DNA of 27,642 bases from RUG13091 sp963619935. GTDB lineage: Bacteria; Bacillota_I; Bacilli_A; RFN20; CAG-826. The DNA lies in contig CAVEYA010000035.1 in the NCBI GenBank assembly GCA_963619935.1, positions 1 to 27,642 on the forward strand, read 5' to 3'. Made by a program: the position numbers and the translations under genes. The first letter of the stretch is position 1; every line of letters begins with the position of its first letter. Of the stretch, positions 8,715-16,871 are shown one piece after another. The notes beneath the pieces were generated by a model. The model made no database searches. It worked only from the letters and a program-made list of their open reading frames with translations, and had not been told where the DNA came from.

Positions 8715-10202
8715 ATGGAAAACAAAGTTGAATTAAATGATCAAGAAATTGTCAGAAGAGAAAAACTACAAAAGTATGTAGAGATGGGTATTGACCCATT
8801 TGGACATGCTTATAAAGTTACTCATCATGTCGCGGATATCCGCAAATTATGTAACAAGAAAAGTGCAAATAGTTTAGAAAGAATGAATCTTGAAGTTTCA
8901 GTCGCTGGACGAATCATGGCGATTAGAAGAATGGGTAAAGCTTCATTCATTAATATTCAAGACAAAACAGGTAATATTCAATCATATATTGGAATTAACG
9001 TTGTAGGTAAAAAAGCTTATGAAGTTTTTAAACTTGCTGACTTAGGTGATATCGTCGGTATTAAAGGTCGTGTAATGATGACTAGAACTGGTGAGTTAAC
9101 CATTCGTGCTGAGAAATATACACACTTAACTAAATGCTTACATCCACTTCCTGAAAAATTCCATGGTTTAACCGATGTCGAAGAAAGAAGTAGAAGAAGA
9201 TATTTAGACTTAATGGTTAATGAAGAATCTAAACGTGTTGCTTTCTTACGTCCAAAGATGATTCGTGGTATTCAACATTTCTTAGATGATAATGGTTTTA
9301 CCGAAGTTGAAACATCTATTTTAAATCCTATCTTAGGTGGTGCTTCTGCTCGCCCATTCGTTACTCATCATAATACCTTAGATAAAGATTTTTATTTAAG
9401 AATTGCGACAGAATTAAACTTAAAACGTTGTATTGTTGGTGGCATGGAAAGAGTTTATGAAATTGGCCGTTTATTCCGTAATGAAGGTATGGACGCAAGT
9501 CATAATCCAGAATTTACCACAATTGAAATTTATCAAGCTTATTCTGATTTAAAAGGTATTGGTGCATTAACCGAAAAAATGCTCAGAACGGTCGCTAAAG
9601 AAGTGACTGGATCATCCGTTTTTGAATATCAAGGCAAGACAATTGACTTTAAGAAACCATTTAGATGGGTTTCCATGAATGATTTAATTAAAGAAAAAAT
9701 TGGTGTTGATTTTAAAGAAGTTAAGACTTTTGAAGAAGCTAAAGCTATTGCTGATAAATATAACATTCACTTGGACAAATTTAAAAATAGTGTAGGTTAT
9801 GTTATGAACGAAATTTATGAAGAATTATGTCAAGATGATTTAATTCAACCAACATTCGTTTATGAATATCCAATTGAAGTTTCTCCATTAACTAAAAAAG
9901 GCAAAGATCCAAGATTCACAGAACGTTTTGAATTATTTGTTAACGGCCGTGAATTAGCGAATGCTTACACTGAATTAAATGACCCAATTGACCAAAAAGA
10001 AAGATTCATTGCTCAACTTAAAGCTAAAGAGTTAGGTGATGAAGAAGCAAGTCAAATGGACACTGATTTCGTGGAAGCACTTGAATATGGCATGCCTCCA
10101 TGTGGTGGTGTAGGAATTGGTATTGACCGCTTAGCGATGTTACTTACTAACCAAGCTAATATTCGTGAAGTTATCTTATTCCCAACGATGAAAGATAAAT
10201 AG
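8715..10202 (+). CDS. lysS: lysyl-tRNA synthetase, class II
   Basis: Charges tRNA-Lys. 495 residues, typical for the class II bacterial enzyme. The N-terminal OB-fold anticodon-binding domain (about 55-150) contains SVAGRIMAIRRMGKASFINIQD. The class II core follows, with motif 2 around Phe254-Arg255 (FRNEGMDASHNPEFT) and motif 3 GVGIGIDRLAML ending near Arg472. AAAGGAG lies 7 nt before the ATG. No T-box is seen in the 53-nt upstream gap; an AT-rich stretch at 8670-8695 could hold a promoter, but no convincing pair of boxes is visible. A strong terminator follows. Confidence 0.97.
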   Translation: MENKVELNDQEIVRREKLQKYVEMGIDPFGHAYKVTHHVADIRKLCNKKSANSLERMNLEVSVAGRIMAIRRMGKASFINIQDKTGNIQSYIGINVVGKKAYEVFKLADLGDIVGIKGRVMMTRTGELTIRAEKYTHLTKCLHPLPEKFHGLTDVEERSRRRYLDLMVNEESKRVAFLRPKMIRGIQHFLDDNGFTEVETSILNPILGGASARPFVTHHNTLDKDFYLRIATELNLKRCIVGGMERVYEIGRLFRNEGMDASHNPEFTTIEIYQAYSDLKGIGALTEKMLRTVAKEVTGSSVFEYQGKTIDFKKPFRWVSMNDLIKEKIGVDFKEVKTFEEAKAIADKYNIHLDKFKNSVGYVMNEIYEELCQDDLIQPTFVYEYPIEVSPLTKKGKDPRFTERFELFVNGRELANAYTELNDPIDQKERFIAQLKAKELGDEEASQMDTDFVEALEYGMPPCGGVGIGIDRLAMLLTNQANIREVILFPTMKDK

Positions 10203-10206
10203 AATG

Positions 10207-10231
10207 AGGAGCAATGCTCCTTTTTCTTTTT
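10207..10231 (+). terminator. rho-independent terminator after lysS
   Basis: Perfect 6-bp stem AGGAGC (10207-10212) / GCTCCT (10216-10221), a 3-nt loop AAT, and a T-rich tail TTTTCTTTTT. It starts 4 nt after the lysS stop and separates lysS from the rpsF promoter. Confidence 0.9.
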
Positions 10232-10286
10232 GAAAAAATTATTTTTCTTGCATAGTTACTAATTAGACGACATTTGATTCCTGCAC

Positions 10287-10315
10287 TTGCGCGTTAACTT
10301 ATTTATATGTATAAT
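10287..10315 (+). promoter_or_regulatory. promoter of the rpsF-ssb-rpsR operon
   Basis: TTGCGC (10287-10292), a 17-nt spacer, and a perfect TATAAT (10310-10315). Expected start site near 10322, giving a leader of about 65 nt before rpsF. It is the best sigma-A type promoter in the window. Confidence 0.8.
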
Positions 10316-10321
10316 ACTAAC

Positions 10322-10386
10322 GCTATTTATAGCAGACTCTCTGCAATTACTAGTTAATTGCCAGAAGACCATAGGGAGGTATAGAA
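10322..10386 (+). promoter_or_regulatory. structured rpsF leader, possible S6:S18 autoregulatory element
   Basis: The leader can fold in two ways. In one, GCAGA (10332-10336) pairs with TCTGC (10340-10344). In the other, CTCTCT (10337-10342) pairs with AGGGAG (10373-10378), which is the rpsF ribosome binding site, enclosing the hairpin GCAATTA/TAATTGC (10343-10349 with 10355-10361) and leaving a one-sided internal loop CAGAAGACCA. Known rpsF leaders bound by the S6:S18 complex have a helix, an asymmetric loop and a second helix. The usual CCG of that motif is not evident here, so the match is tentative. Confidence 0.5.
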
Positions 10387-10677
10387 ATGCGCAAATACGA
10401 AATTATGTACATTTTAAAGGCCGACTTAGATGAAGCAGGCCGTAAAGCCGAAATGGATAAATTAGCCGAACTCTTAACTAAAAAGGGTGCGACTATCGAC
10501 AAAGTTGATGAATCCATGGGCTTACGTGATCTCGCATATCCTATTGAAGATGAAACAAAAGGATATTACGTCATCTTAAAAGTCACCGCCGAGCAAGCTG
10601 CGCTTTACGAATTCTCACGTAAAGTTCGTCACGATGCAAGTGTTCTACGCAATTTAGTTGTCGTCGATCACGAATAA
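10387..10677 (+). CDS. rpsF: 30S ribosomal protein bS6
   Basis: Small-subunit platform protein that forms a heterodimer with S18 and contacts the central domain of 16S rRNA. 96 residues with the family opening MRKYEIMYILKADLDE and the strands YPIEDETKGYYVIL and VRHDASVLRNLVV. AGGGAGG at 10373-10379 gives the start. It is first in the conserved rpsF-ssb-rpsR operon; its promoter, folded leader and 16-nt spacing to ssb support co-regulation by ribosomal protein levels. Confidence 0.96.
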   Translation: MRKYEIMYILKADLDEAGRKAEMDKLAELLTKKGATIDKVDESMGLRDLAYPIEDETKGYYVILKVTAEQAALYEFSRKVRHDASVLRNLVVVDHE

Positions 10678-10693
10678 GGAGGATAATCATTAA

Positions 10694-11131
10694 ATGATTA
10701 ATCGTGTAGTTTTAGTGGGTCGTTTAACTCGCGATCCAGAACTCAGAAGAACCAATTCCGGAACATCTGTTTGCTCTTTCACTGTTGCTATTGACAACCG
10801 TGGAAAAAATCCTGATGGAACTAAGAGCACAAGTTTTATCCCTTGTACTGCGTTCCAACAATCAGCAGATAACATGAGCAAGTTTGTTAGAAAAGGTTCA
10901 TTGGTAGGCATCGAAGGACGTTTAAATCAACGTAGTTACACTCGTCAAGATGGATCAAAAGCATCCGTTCTTGAAGTACTCTGCGATTCAGTTCAATTCC
11001 TTGAACCTAAATCAGCTAACGCTAACGCAGGAGATAACACTGTGAGTTTCACAGATGATAACGCTCCAGCTGAAGAAGAAGGAAAGAACTTAGACCAAGT
11101 AAACATAACCGATGATGACCTTCCATTCTAA
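10694..11131 (+). CDS. ssb: single-stranded DNA-binding protein SSB
   Basis: Coats single-stranded DNA in replication, repair and recombination, and recruits partners through its acidic tip. 145 residues: an OB-fold at about 1-105 (MINRVVLVGRLTRDPELR; GIEGRLNQRSYTRQDG), a short linker poor in Gly and Gln, and the conserved C-terminal tip DDDLPF. The ribosome binding site AAGGAGG (10676-10682) overlaps the end of rpsF and is 11 nt from the ATG. Placement between S6 and S18 is standard in Bacillota. The linker (about 106-139) is short and acidic, unlike the long Gly/Gln linkers of many SSBs. Confidence 0.97.
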   Translation: MINRVVLVGRLTRDPELRRTNSGTSVCSFTVAIDNRGKNPDGTKSTSFIPCTAFQQSADNMSKFVRKGSLVGIEGRLNQRSYTRQDGSKASVLEVLCDSVQFLEPKSANANAGDNTVSFTDDNAPAEEEGKNLDQVNITDDDLPF

Positions 11132-11151
11132 TTTAGAAAGGAAAACAAATC

Positions 11152-11379
11152 ATGGCATTTAGAAAAGTAAGACCACATAAAAAAGTTTGTATCTTCTGCA
11201 AAAAGGACGCAAAACCACTTGATTATAAAGATGTTGAAACTTTAAAGGGTTTCATTACACCAAATGGTAAAATCGCTCCACGTAGAGGAACAGGCACATG
11301 TGCTAAACACCAAAGAGAAGTAGCAGTCGCTATCAAACGTGCAAGAATTGTTGCTCTCTTACCATACGTTCAAGACTAA
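11152..11379 (+). CDS. rpsR: 30S ribosomal protein bS18, zinc-type
   Basis: Small-subunit protein that pairs with S6. 75 residues, with the S18 core LDYKDVETLKGFI, IAPRRGTGTCAKHQR and AIKRARIVALLPY. It carries Cys13-X2-Cys16 and Cys50-X2-His53, the pattern of the C+ (zinc-binding) form; Bacillus subtilis S18 lacks these residues. AAAGGA precedes the ATG by 10 nt. It is last in its operon and is followed by a strong terminator. Confidence 0.96.
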   Translation: MAFRKVRPHKKVCIFCKKDAKPLDYKDVETLKGFITPNGKIAPRRGTGTCAKHQREVAVAIKRARIVALLPYVQD

Positions 11380-11404
11380 TTAATTCTTGAGTATAAACAA
11401 AATT

Positions 11405-11431
11405 GATCACTCTGTTGAGTGATCTTTTTTT
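11405..11431 (+). terminator. rho-independent terminator after rpsR
   Basis: Perfect 8-bp stem GATCACTC/GAGTGATC with TGTT loop and seven T residues. It closes the rpsF-ssb-rpsR operon. From here to the gdpP promoter (11432-11555) I see only AT-rich sequence with no gene or convincing motif. Confidence 0.95.
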
Positions 11432-11555
11432 GTCACTTTTTATGTTTTTACACTGTTTTAAATTGATAGAAACTAATGTTTAATGCTAATATTTATCTAC
11501 CAAGAAAACATAAAAATATTTCTTCTTAAAAACCTTTAATGTCTCGTTAGTGTTT

Positions 11556-11605
11556 TATAAATACTCATTTTGTGTATTTATAAGTTTATATATTTCATTT
11601 ATAAT
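11556..11605 (+). promoter_or_regulatory. gdpP promoter region with inverted repeat
   Basis: A perfect TATAAT (11600-11605) lies just upstream of the ribosome binding site AAGGTGAT. The hexamer 17 nt upstream, TTTATA (11577-11582), is a weak -35. A 9-bp inverted repeat TATAAATAC (11556-11564) / GTATTTATA (11574-11582) overlaps that -35 position, so a regulator could bind there; it may also be chance in AT-rich DNA. The transcript leader would be only about 10 nt. Confidence 0.45.
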
Positions 11606-11622
11606 GAAGAAGGTGATGAATT

Positions 11623-13680
11623 ATGGAAAAGAAAGTTAAAAGAATAAAATTATTTTCCTTCCTCTTAATCTTGATTGAGGTCATAGGAATTACAACATTT
11701 GCGGTATTGTATTATGCGATACCTTCACTTAATTTAGAAAATATAGTAACAAGTGATTTTATATTGATTGCTTTAGCGGCGATTAGTTTTATCAACTGTA
11801 TTTATATTTGGATTATTTCAACTTCGATTTCCTCATTACGTCATAAAAGTGATTTAAAAGCTGCAGAAGTTATTGGTAGCGATGTGCAAGAAGCCTATAA
11901 CTTTGCCATGGTGGGTTTAGCAGTTACTGATAATGAAGATAATATTTTATGGACTAATGATTTATTTAAAACAAGACATATCGATATTATTGATAATAAT
12001 ATTTTAGAATGGCAACCATCTTTAACAGTCTTAAAAGATTCAAGCAACTATTCTGGTGATAAGAACGCTCATATCATCGTCAATTCACGTACTTATGATG
12101 TGAAATATTTAATGGAAGCGGGTTTATGGATTTTTAAAGATGTAACTGACTTTGAACAAAGTGAAGACGCTCGTAAAAAACAAGCTCCAGTCATTGGTGT
12201 TTTAGCAATTGATAACTATGACGAAGTTGTTCATAGTGAAGACGACTTTAATGATGTTATTACAAAAGTGAAAAATAAAATCTTTGATTACGCGAAAGAA
12301 TATGGAGTCTTGCTCCGTCGTATTAAAGATGATAGTTATTCTATGATTTTGGATTATGAAAAATACTGTAAAATGCATGATGATAATTTCTCTATCGTGG
12401 ATAAAGTGCGTAAGGTTTGTAAGGAATTAGATATTCCGTTAACTCTTTCAATTGGTTTAGCACGTGAATTCCCAGATGTCATTCGTTTAAATGAATTAGC
12501 CACAGAAGCTTTAGATATCGCTATGTCACGTGGTGGTGACCAAGTAGTTGTTTCTGTTTATGGTAGTGAAATGGAATTCTATGGCGGTAAATCAGAAGCA
12601 CAAGAAAAGAGAACAAGAGTTAAAGACCGTGTGCTTGCTGACTCTATTGTTACTTTAGTAAAGTCTTCCTCTAATGTAATTATTATGGGACACTCAATGA
12701 TGGATTTAGACGCATTTGGTGCCTGTTTAGGCTTTAAAGCTATTTGTGATCGTTTAAATATTCCTGGTCAAATTGTTGTGGATTTAAGAAATACGGAAGC
12801 GAAAACTAGAGCCGCAATTACTTCTTCCTTCTCTAAACAGGAATTAGATAAATTATTTATTCTTCCTAAGGAAGCAGTTGAATTAATTGAAGCTAATACA
12901 TTATTAGTTGTTTTAGATGTCCACGTGCCAAAGATGACAATGGCCCCTGCATTATTAGAAAAAGCGACAAAGATTATGGTTATCGACCATCACCGTCGTG
13001 CTGAAGAATATATTGATTCTCCTGTCTTTAACCATATTGATCCAGCAGCATCTTCAACATGTGAAATTATTAGTGAATTCATTCGTTTCTGTTCTTTGAA
13101 CCCAAGAATTGAAATTCCACCTCTATACGCGACATTTATGTTATCCGGTATTTTCCTTGATACACGTTATTTCAAATCAAGAAAAACAGGTTTAAAAACG
13201 TTTGAAGCTTGTACTATTTTAAAAGACTTCGGTGGTGATAACTCAATGGCCGATGATTTCTTAAAAGATGCTTATGAAGAATATCAATTAGTAAATGAAA
13301 TCATTGCAAAACTCGAACATCCAGCTTATGGCGTGGTTTGTGCATTTGCCCCAGAAGATAAGATTGTCGATAGGGCGACAATTGCCAAAGCCGCAAATAC
13401 ATTACTTTCTTTAAAAGGCAACCATGCTTGCTTTGTGGCTGCTAGAACAGAACCTAGAAAGATTAACTTATCTGCCAGAGGTGATGGCACAGTTAACGTT
13501 TCTATGTTGATGGAAAAATTAGGTGGTGGTGGTCACTTCTCAGACGCGGCAGCCTCATTTGATAAAGCAAATATTAATGATGTTAAAGATGCTTTACTTA
13601 ATGTTATTGAAGAACATTTAGATGAAGCTATGGTAGACGCAAAAGCAAAAGATAAAGATGATATAGGAGGAGATGAATAA
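11623..13680 (+). CDS. gdpP: cyclic-di-AMP phosphodiesterase GdpP
   Basis: Membrane enzyme that hydrolyses c-di-AMP to pApA, lowering the second messenger that controls potassium and osmolyte transport and wall stress. 685 residues: two membrane segments (about 10-32 and 43-66), a degenerate PAS domain (about 75-150), a degenerate GGDEF domain (about 170-315, GGDQ at 304-307), then a DHH/DHHA1 phosphodiesterase with GHSMMDLD (356-363), LDVHV, VIDHHRR (DHH 455-457) and GGGGH (634-638). All metal-binding blocks are intact. Its stop overlaps the rplI start by one base. The gdpP-rplI-dnaB order is conserved in Bacillota. A possible c-di-AMP effector pair lies at 18418-20048. Confidence 0.95.
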   Translation: MEKKVKRIKLFSFLLILIEVIGITTFAVLYYAIPSLNLENIVTSDFILIALAAISFINCIYIWIISTSISSLRHKSDLKAAEVIGSDVQEAYNFAMVGLAVTDNEDNILWTNDLFKTRHIDIIDNNILEWQPSLTVLKDSSNYSGDKNAHIIVNSRTYDVKYLMEAGLWIFKDVTDFEQSEDARKKQAPVIGVLAIDNYDEVVHSEDDFNDVITKVKNKIFDYAKEYGVLLRRIKDDSYSMILDYEKYCKMHDDNFSIVDKVRKVCKELDIPLTLSIGLAREFPDVIRLNELATEALDIAMSRGGDQVVVSVYGSEMEFYGGKSEAQEKRTRVKDRVLADSIVTLVKSSSNVIIMGHSMMDLDAFGACLGFKAICDRLNIPGQIVVDLRNTEAKTRAAITSSFSKQELDKLFILPKEAVELIEANTLLVVLDVHVPKMTMAPALLEKATKIMVIDHHRRAEEYIDSPVFNHIDPAASSTCEIISEFIRFCSLNPRIEIPPLYATFMLSGIFLDTRYFKSRKTGLKTFEACTILKDFGGDNSMADDFLKDAYEEYQLVNEIIAKLEHPAYGVVCAFAPEDKIVDRATIAKAANTLLSLKGNHACFVAARTEPRKINLSARGDGTVNVSMLMEKLGGGGHFSDAAASFDKANINDVKDALLNVIEEHLDEAMVDAKAKDKDDIGGDE

Positions 13681-14132
13681 TGAAAGTCATTATGCTTAAA
13701 GACGTGAAAAACGTCGGTAAAAAAGATCAAACAATTGAAGTTAGTGATGGTTACGCAATTAATTTTTTAATCCCACGTAAACTCGCAGTTCAATTAACAA
13801 AGAAATCAACTGAGATTCTTGCTAATCAAAAAGAGGAAGAAAAGAAACTTTTTGATAAGAATACAGAAGAAGCTAAAGAGTTAGCAAAAACTTTAGAAGG
13901 TATTACTCTTGAATTCACTTTAAAAAGTGGTTCTAATGGACGCTGCTTTGGCAATATTTCTTTAAAACAAATTGAAGCCCAATTATTAAATCAATATCAT
14001 CTCACTATTGATAAACGTAAATTTATTGATAAAGGTCCTCTTGATACCTTTGGTGTTTATAAACTCAAGATTGAGTTATTTAAAGGTGTGGTAGGTGTGA
14101 TTAATGTACACATCTCAGAAGAGGGCAAATAA
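13680..14132 (+). CDS. rplI: 50S ribosomal protein bL9
   Basis: Large-subunit protein at the base of the L1 stalk. 150 residues in the two-domain L9 layout: an N-terminal rRNA-binding domain with DVKNVGKKDQTIEVSDGYA and NFLIPRKLAV, a long charged connecting helix (about 42-75), and a C-terminal domain with GRCFGNIS and KFIDKGPLDTFGVYKL. AGGAGG near 13666-13671, inside gdpP, serves as the ribosome binding site, and the TAATG overlap implies coupled translation. Confidence 0.95.
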   Translation: MKVIMLKDVKNVGKKDQTIEVSDGYAINFLIPRKLAVQLTKKSTEILANQKEEEKKLFDKNTEEAKELAKTLEGITLEFTLKSGSNGRCFGNISLKQIEAQLLNQYHLTIDKRKFIDKGPLDTFGVYKLKIELFKGVVGVINVHISEEGK

Positions 14133-14133
14133 T

Positions 14134-15660
14134 ATGGCAAAGAAAAATCAAGATAATAAAGTCAAATTAGCTTTAACCCCCCTTCCATATAACGCACAAG
14201 CGGAAAAGGCTGTTATCGGTAGCGCAATGATTGATAGAGAATCATTAAGTACAGTTTTAGCAGCACTTAAAAGAGAAGATTTCTTTTTAGAAAAGAATCA
14301 ACTCATTTATGACGCAATTTATCGTTTACATGACCGTAAGGAAACAGTTGATATTTTAACTGTCACAAATGAATTAATTAATACAAGAGATTTAAATAGC
14401 ATTGGTGGTCCTGATTATTTACAAGAATGTTGTGACTCATTAGTGGCTCTCTCAACATTAGATTTCTATATTAATATCGTGCAAAATCATGCATGTTTAA
14501 GAAATTTATTAGTCACTATTCGTGAAATTGACGACAAATATAAAAAAGAAGAAATTACTGACATTAATGAATTTGTTAACAACAGTGCAATTCAATTAAA
14601 AGAAGTTTTAGAAAAACGTCGTGTTTCAACTTTTGAAAAGATTGATGAAGTCGTGAAAAAAGTTTCAGATTCCATCAATAGTCCTAAAGAAATTGGTGCC
14701 GATAATGTCACTGGTTTAACTTCTGGTTATAACGAAATTAATAAATATACTTCTGGCTTTGAAAAAACAGAATTATTAATCTTAGCTGCTAGACCTGGTT
14801 TAGGCAAAACCGCTTTAGCGTTAAATATTGCTTATCGAGTGGCGACACGTACTCGTAATCCGGTGGCTATTTTCTCTTTGGAAATGTCTTCCGATGAAAT
14901 TGTTAAGCGTTTAATTTCTTGTGAATCTAAAGTAGAAATGCAAAAGATTAAAACTGGCAATTTAACTGGTGAAGAACGTGTTAATGTAGCGGATGCGATG
15001 AATCGCATTTCTAAAGCCCCAATTTATATTGATTCAACCCCAAATATTGCTTTAATGGATTTCATTGCGAAATGCCGTAAATTAGTGGCTAAAGAGCCTA
15101 AATTATCATTAATTATCGTTGACTACTTAGGTTTAATTACTGGTGCGTCAGCGAATAAAAATGAAAGCCGCACCGAAGAAGTTAGAAAAATTTCTGGTGC
15201 TTTAAAAGGGTTAGCGATGGAATTAAAAGTTCCTGTCTTAGCAACATGTCAACTTTCTCGTAACTCTGAACAACGTGGTGATAATAAACACCCAATGCTT
15301 TCTGACTTAAGAGACTCTGGCTCTATTGAACAAGATGCAGATAAAGTTTTCTTGATGTACCGTGAAGACTATTGGAAAAACCAAAAAGATCCAGCTGGTG
15401 AGAAAAAAGGTGCAAAATTGACTGATGAAGATAAAAAGCAATTATCTTTACAACAACAAAGACGTCAGTTAGCGGAAAGTATGCCATTAGATGCTTCTTA
15501 TGTGGAAGTTAATATTGCTAAAAATAGAAACGGCCAAATAGGTTTAGCAAACTTGTTCTTCTTTAAAGCTATTCAAAGATTTGAAGACGCTCCTAAAGAA
15601 TGGAACGAAAAGATGGAAGAGCTTAATAATAAAGTAGCTAGTAGTAACGATGTACTTTAA
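14134..15660 (+). CDS. dnaB: replicative DNA helicase (DnaB family; DnaC in Bacillus)
   Basis: Hexameric helicase that unwinds the replication fork. The start at 14134 is preferred to an in-frame ATG 30 nt upstream because AGAAGAGGG lies 8 nt before it and it abuts the rplI stop; this gives 508 residues. The N-terminal domain begins LPYNAQAEKAVIGSAM. The RecA core has Walker A RPGLGKT (220-226), Walker B LIIVDYLGLI and SDLRDSGSIEQDAD. Between Arg410 and the conserved VEVNIAKNRNG (from 457) are 46 mostly charged residues, roughly 30 more than I recall for Bacillus DnaC. The last 11 nt overlap walJ. Intein and frameshift were considered, but the insert is short and in frame. Confidence 0.95.
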   Translation: MAKKNQDNKVKLALTPLPYNAQAEKAVIGSAMIDRESLSTVLAALKREDFFLEKNQLIYDAIYRLHDRKETVDILTVTNELINTRDLNSIGGPDYLQECCDSLVALSTLDFYINIVQNHACLRNLLVTIREIDDKYKKEEITDINEFVNNSAIQLKEVLEKRRVSTFEKIDEVVKKVSDSINSPKEIGADNVTGLTSGYNEINKYTSGFEKTELLILAARPGLGKTALALNIAYRVATRTRNPVAIFSLEMSSDEIVKRLISCESKVEMQKIKTGNLTGEERVNVADAMNRISKAPIYIDSTPNIALMDFIAKCRKLVAKEPKLSLIIVDYLGLITGASANKNESRTEEVRKISGALKGLAMELKVPVLATCQLSRNSEQRGDNKHPMLSDLRDSGSIEQDADKVFLMYREDYWKNQKDPAGEKKGAKLTDEDKKQLSLQQQRRQLAESMPLDASYVEVNIAKNRNGQIGLANLFFFKAIQRFEDAPKEWNEKMEELNNKVASSNDVL

Positions 15661-16402
15661 TGTTATTAGTAGTGGTTCCAAAGGGAACGCCACTTTAGTG
15701 ATACATAATCAAACAGTGATTCTCATTGATATGGGAATCTCTTTTGAACGTTTAAATGAAGGTTTAGAAGAATGCAATTTAAAGTTTGAAGATATTACAG
15801 GGGCGATATTCACTCATGACCATGGTGACCATATTAAAGGGATTAAATTTCTTTCACCGAGTAAGATGTATGCTTTAAAAGGCACGCTTCCTTCTTTAAG
15901 CAATGTAGTGAATCTATTTGAACCATTTAAAATTGGTGATTTCACCATCACACCTATTGAAACAAGTCATGACGCAACTAATCCATGTGGGTACCTTTTA
16001 GATGATGGGAAAGAAACAATGCTTTATGTCACTGATACTGGTTATTTTCCACAAAGAAATTTGCCATTAGTAAAGAACCCTACATATCTTATTATTGAAA
16101 GTAATCATGATATTAAAATGCTTTTAAAAACTAATCGTACGCATGAATTGAAATGCCGTATTATGTCAGATGTTGGGCATTTATGTAATGAAGACAGTGC
16201 GATTGCTGCTACAAATATTATTGGACCAGACACCAAAGAAATTGTTTTAGCTCATCTTTCTGAAGAAGCTAACACTCCTGAGATTGCATTAGCGGCGTAT
16301 TTAAAAGTATTCCGTTATTTTGGTATTAATCCTGATAAATATCGCATTGTATGTGCTAATCAACATCACTCCACATTAGGAGGACATAAAGATGAAGATT
16401 AG
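15650..16402 (+). CDS. walJ: metallo-beta-lactamase fold exonuclease WalJ/YycJ
   Basis: Family of metallo-beta-lactamase fold nucleases (YycJ/WalJ) linked in Bacilli to replication, cell-cycle coordination and mismatch repair. 250 residues with the family opening FNVISSGSKGNAT, metal-binding HDHGDH at 56-61, YVTDTGYF, and HLSEEANTPE near the C-terminus. In Bacilli it sits at the end of the walRK-yyc operon. Here no walRK is present and it overlaps dnaB by 11 nt, with rlmH overlapping its own end. No clear Shine-Dalgarno sequence precedes the ATG, so translation is probably coupled to dnaB. Confidence 0.88.
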   Translation: MYFNVISSGSKGNATLVIHNQTVILIDMGISFERLNEGLEECNLKFEDITGAIFTHDHGDHIKGIKFLSPSKMYALKGTLPSLSNVVNLFEPFKIGDFTITPIETSHDATNPCGYLLDDGKETMLYVTDTGYFPQRNLPLVKNPTYLIIESNHDIKMLLKTNRTHELKCRIMSDVGHLCNEDSAIAATNIIGPDTKEIVLAHLSEEANTPEIALAAYLKVFRYFGINPDKYRIVCANQHHSTLGGHKDED

Positions 16403-16871
16403 AATCATTGGAATTGGTAAAATTAAGGAACAATATTTGCGTGATGGAATTAATGAATATATCAATCGTTTAAAACCTTATACACAAATTGAAATAGTAG
16501 AAGTAAATGATGAACCAATAGTGGATAATCCTACCATAGGAGAAATTACTAAAGCCATTAATAATGAAGGCAAAAGGGTACTTAAATTATTAAAAGATAG
16601 TGATTATGTAATCGCCTTAGATTTAGTCAAAAAACAACCAAATAGCCTTGAATTTGCGGACTTTTTAAATAAGAAATTTGTATTAGGTGGTTCTTCTATT
16701 ACATTTATTATAGGCGGTTCATATGGTTTATCCGATGAACTTAAAAAGAGAAGCAACGACGCAATTTGCTTTTCTAATTTAACTTTCACCCATCAAATGA
16801 TTAGACTAATATTATTAGAGCAAATATATCGTGCATTTAAGATTAATAGAAATGAGACTTATCACAAATGA
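16392..16871 (+). CDS. rlmH: 23S rRNA (pseudouridine-1915-N3)-methyltransferase RlmH
   Basis: SPOUT-family enzyme that methylates pseudouridine 1915 in helix 69 of 23S rRNA. 159 residues, as usual. The opening is MKIRIIGIGKIKEQYL; the SAM-binding knot is marked by FIIGGSYGLSDELK, and the C-terminal helix by THQMIRLILLEQIYRAF and the terminal YHK. AGGAGG at 16379-16384 lies 7 nt before the start. It overlaps walJ by 11 nt and the next small gene by an ATGA. The association with walJ is typical of Bacilli. Confidence 0.96.
   Translation: MKIRIIGIGKIKEQYLRDGINEYINRLKPYTQIEIVEVNDEPIVDNPTIGEITKAINNEGKRVLKLLKDSDYVIALDLVKKQPNSLEFADFLNKKFVLGGSSITFIIGGSYGLSDELKKRSNDAICFSNLTFTHQMIRLILLEQIYRAFKINRNETYHK

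Noticed and set aside
14104..14133. Upstream ATG for dnaB
   Set aside because: It lies within rplI without a ribosome binding site, while 14134 has one at 8 nt.
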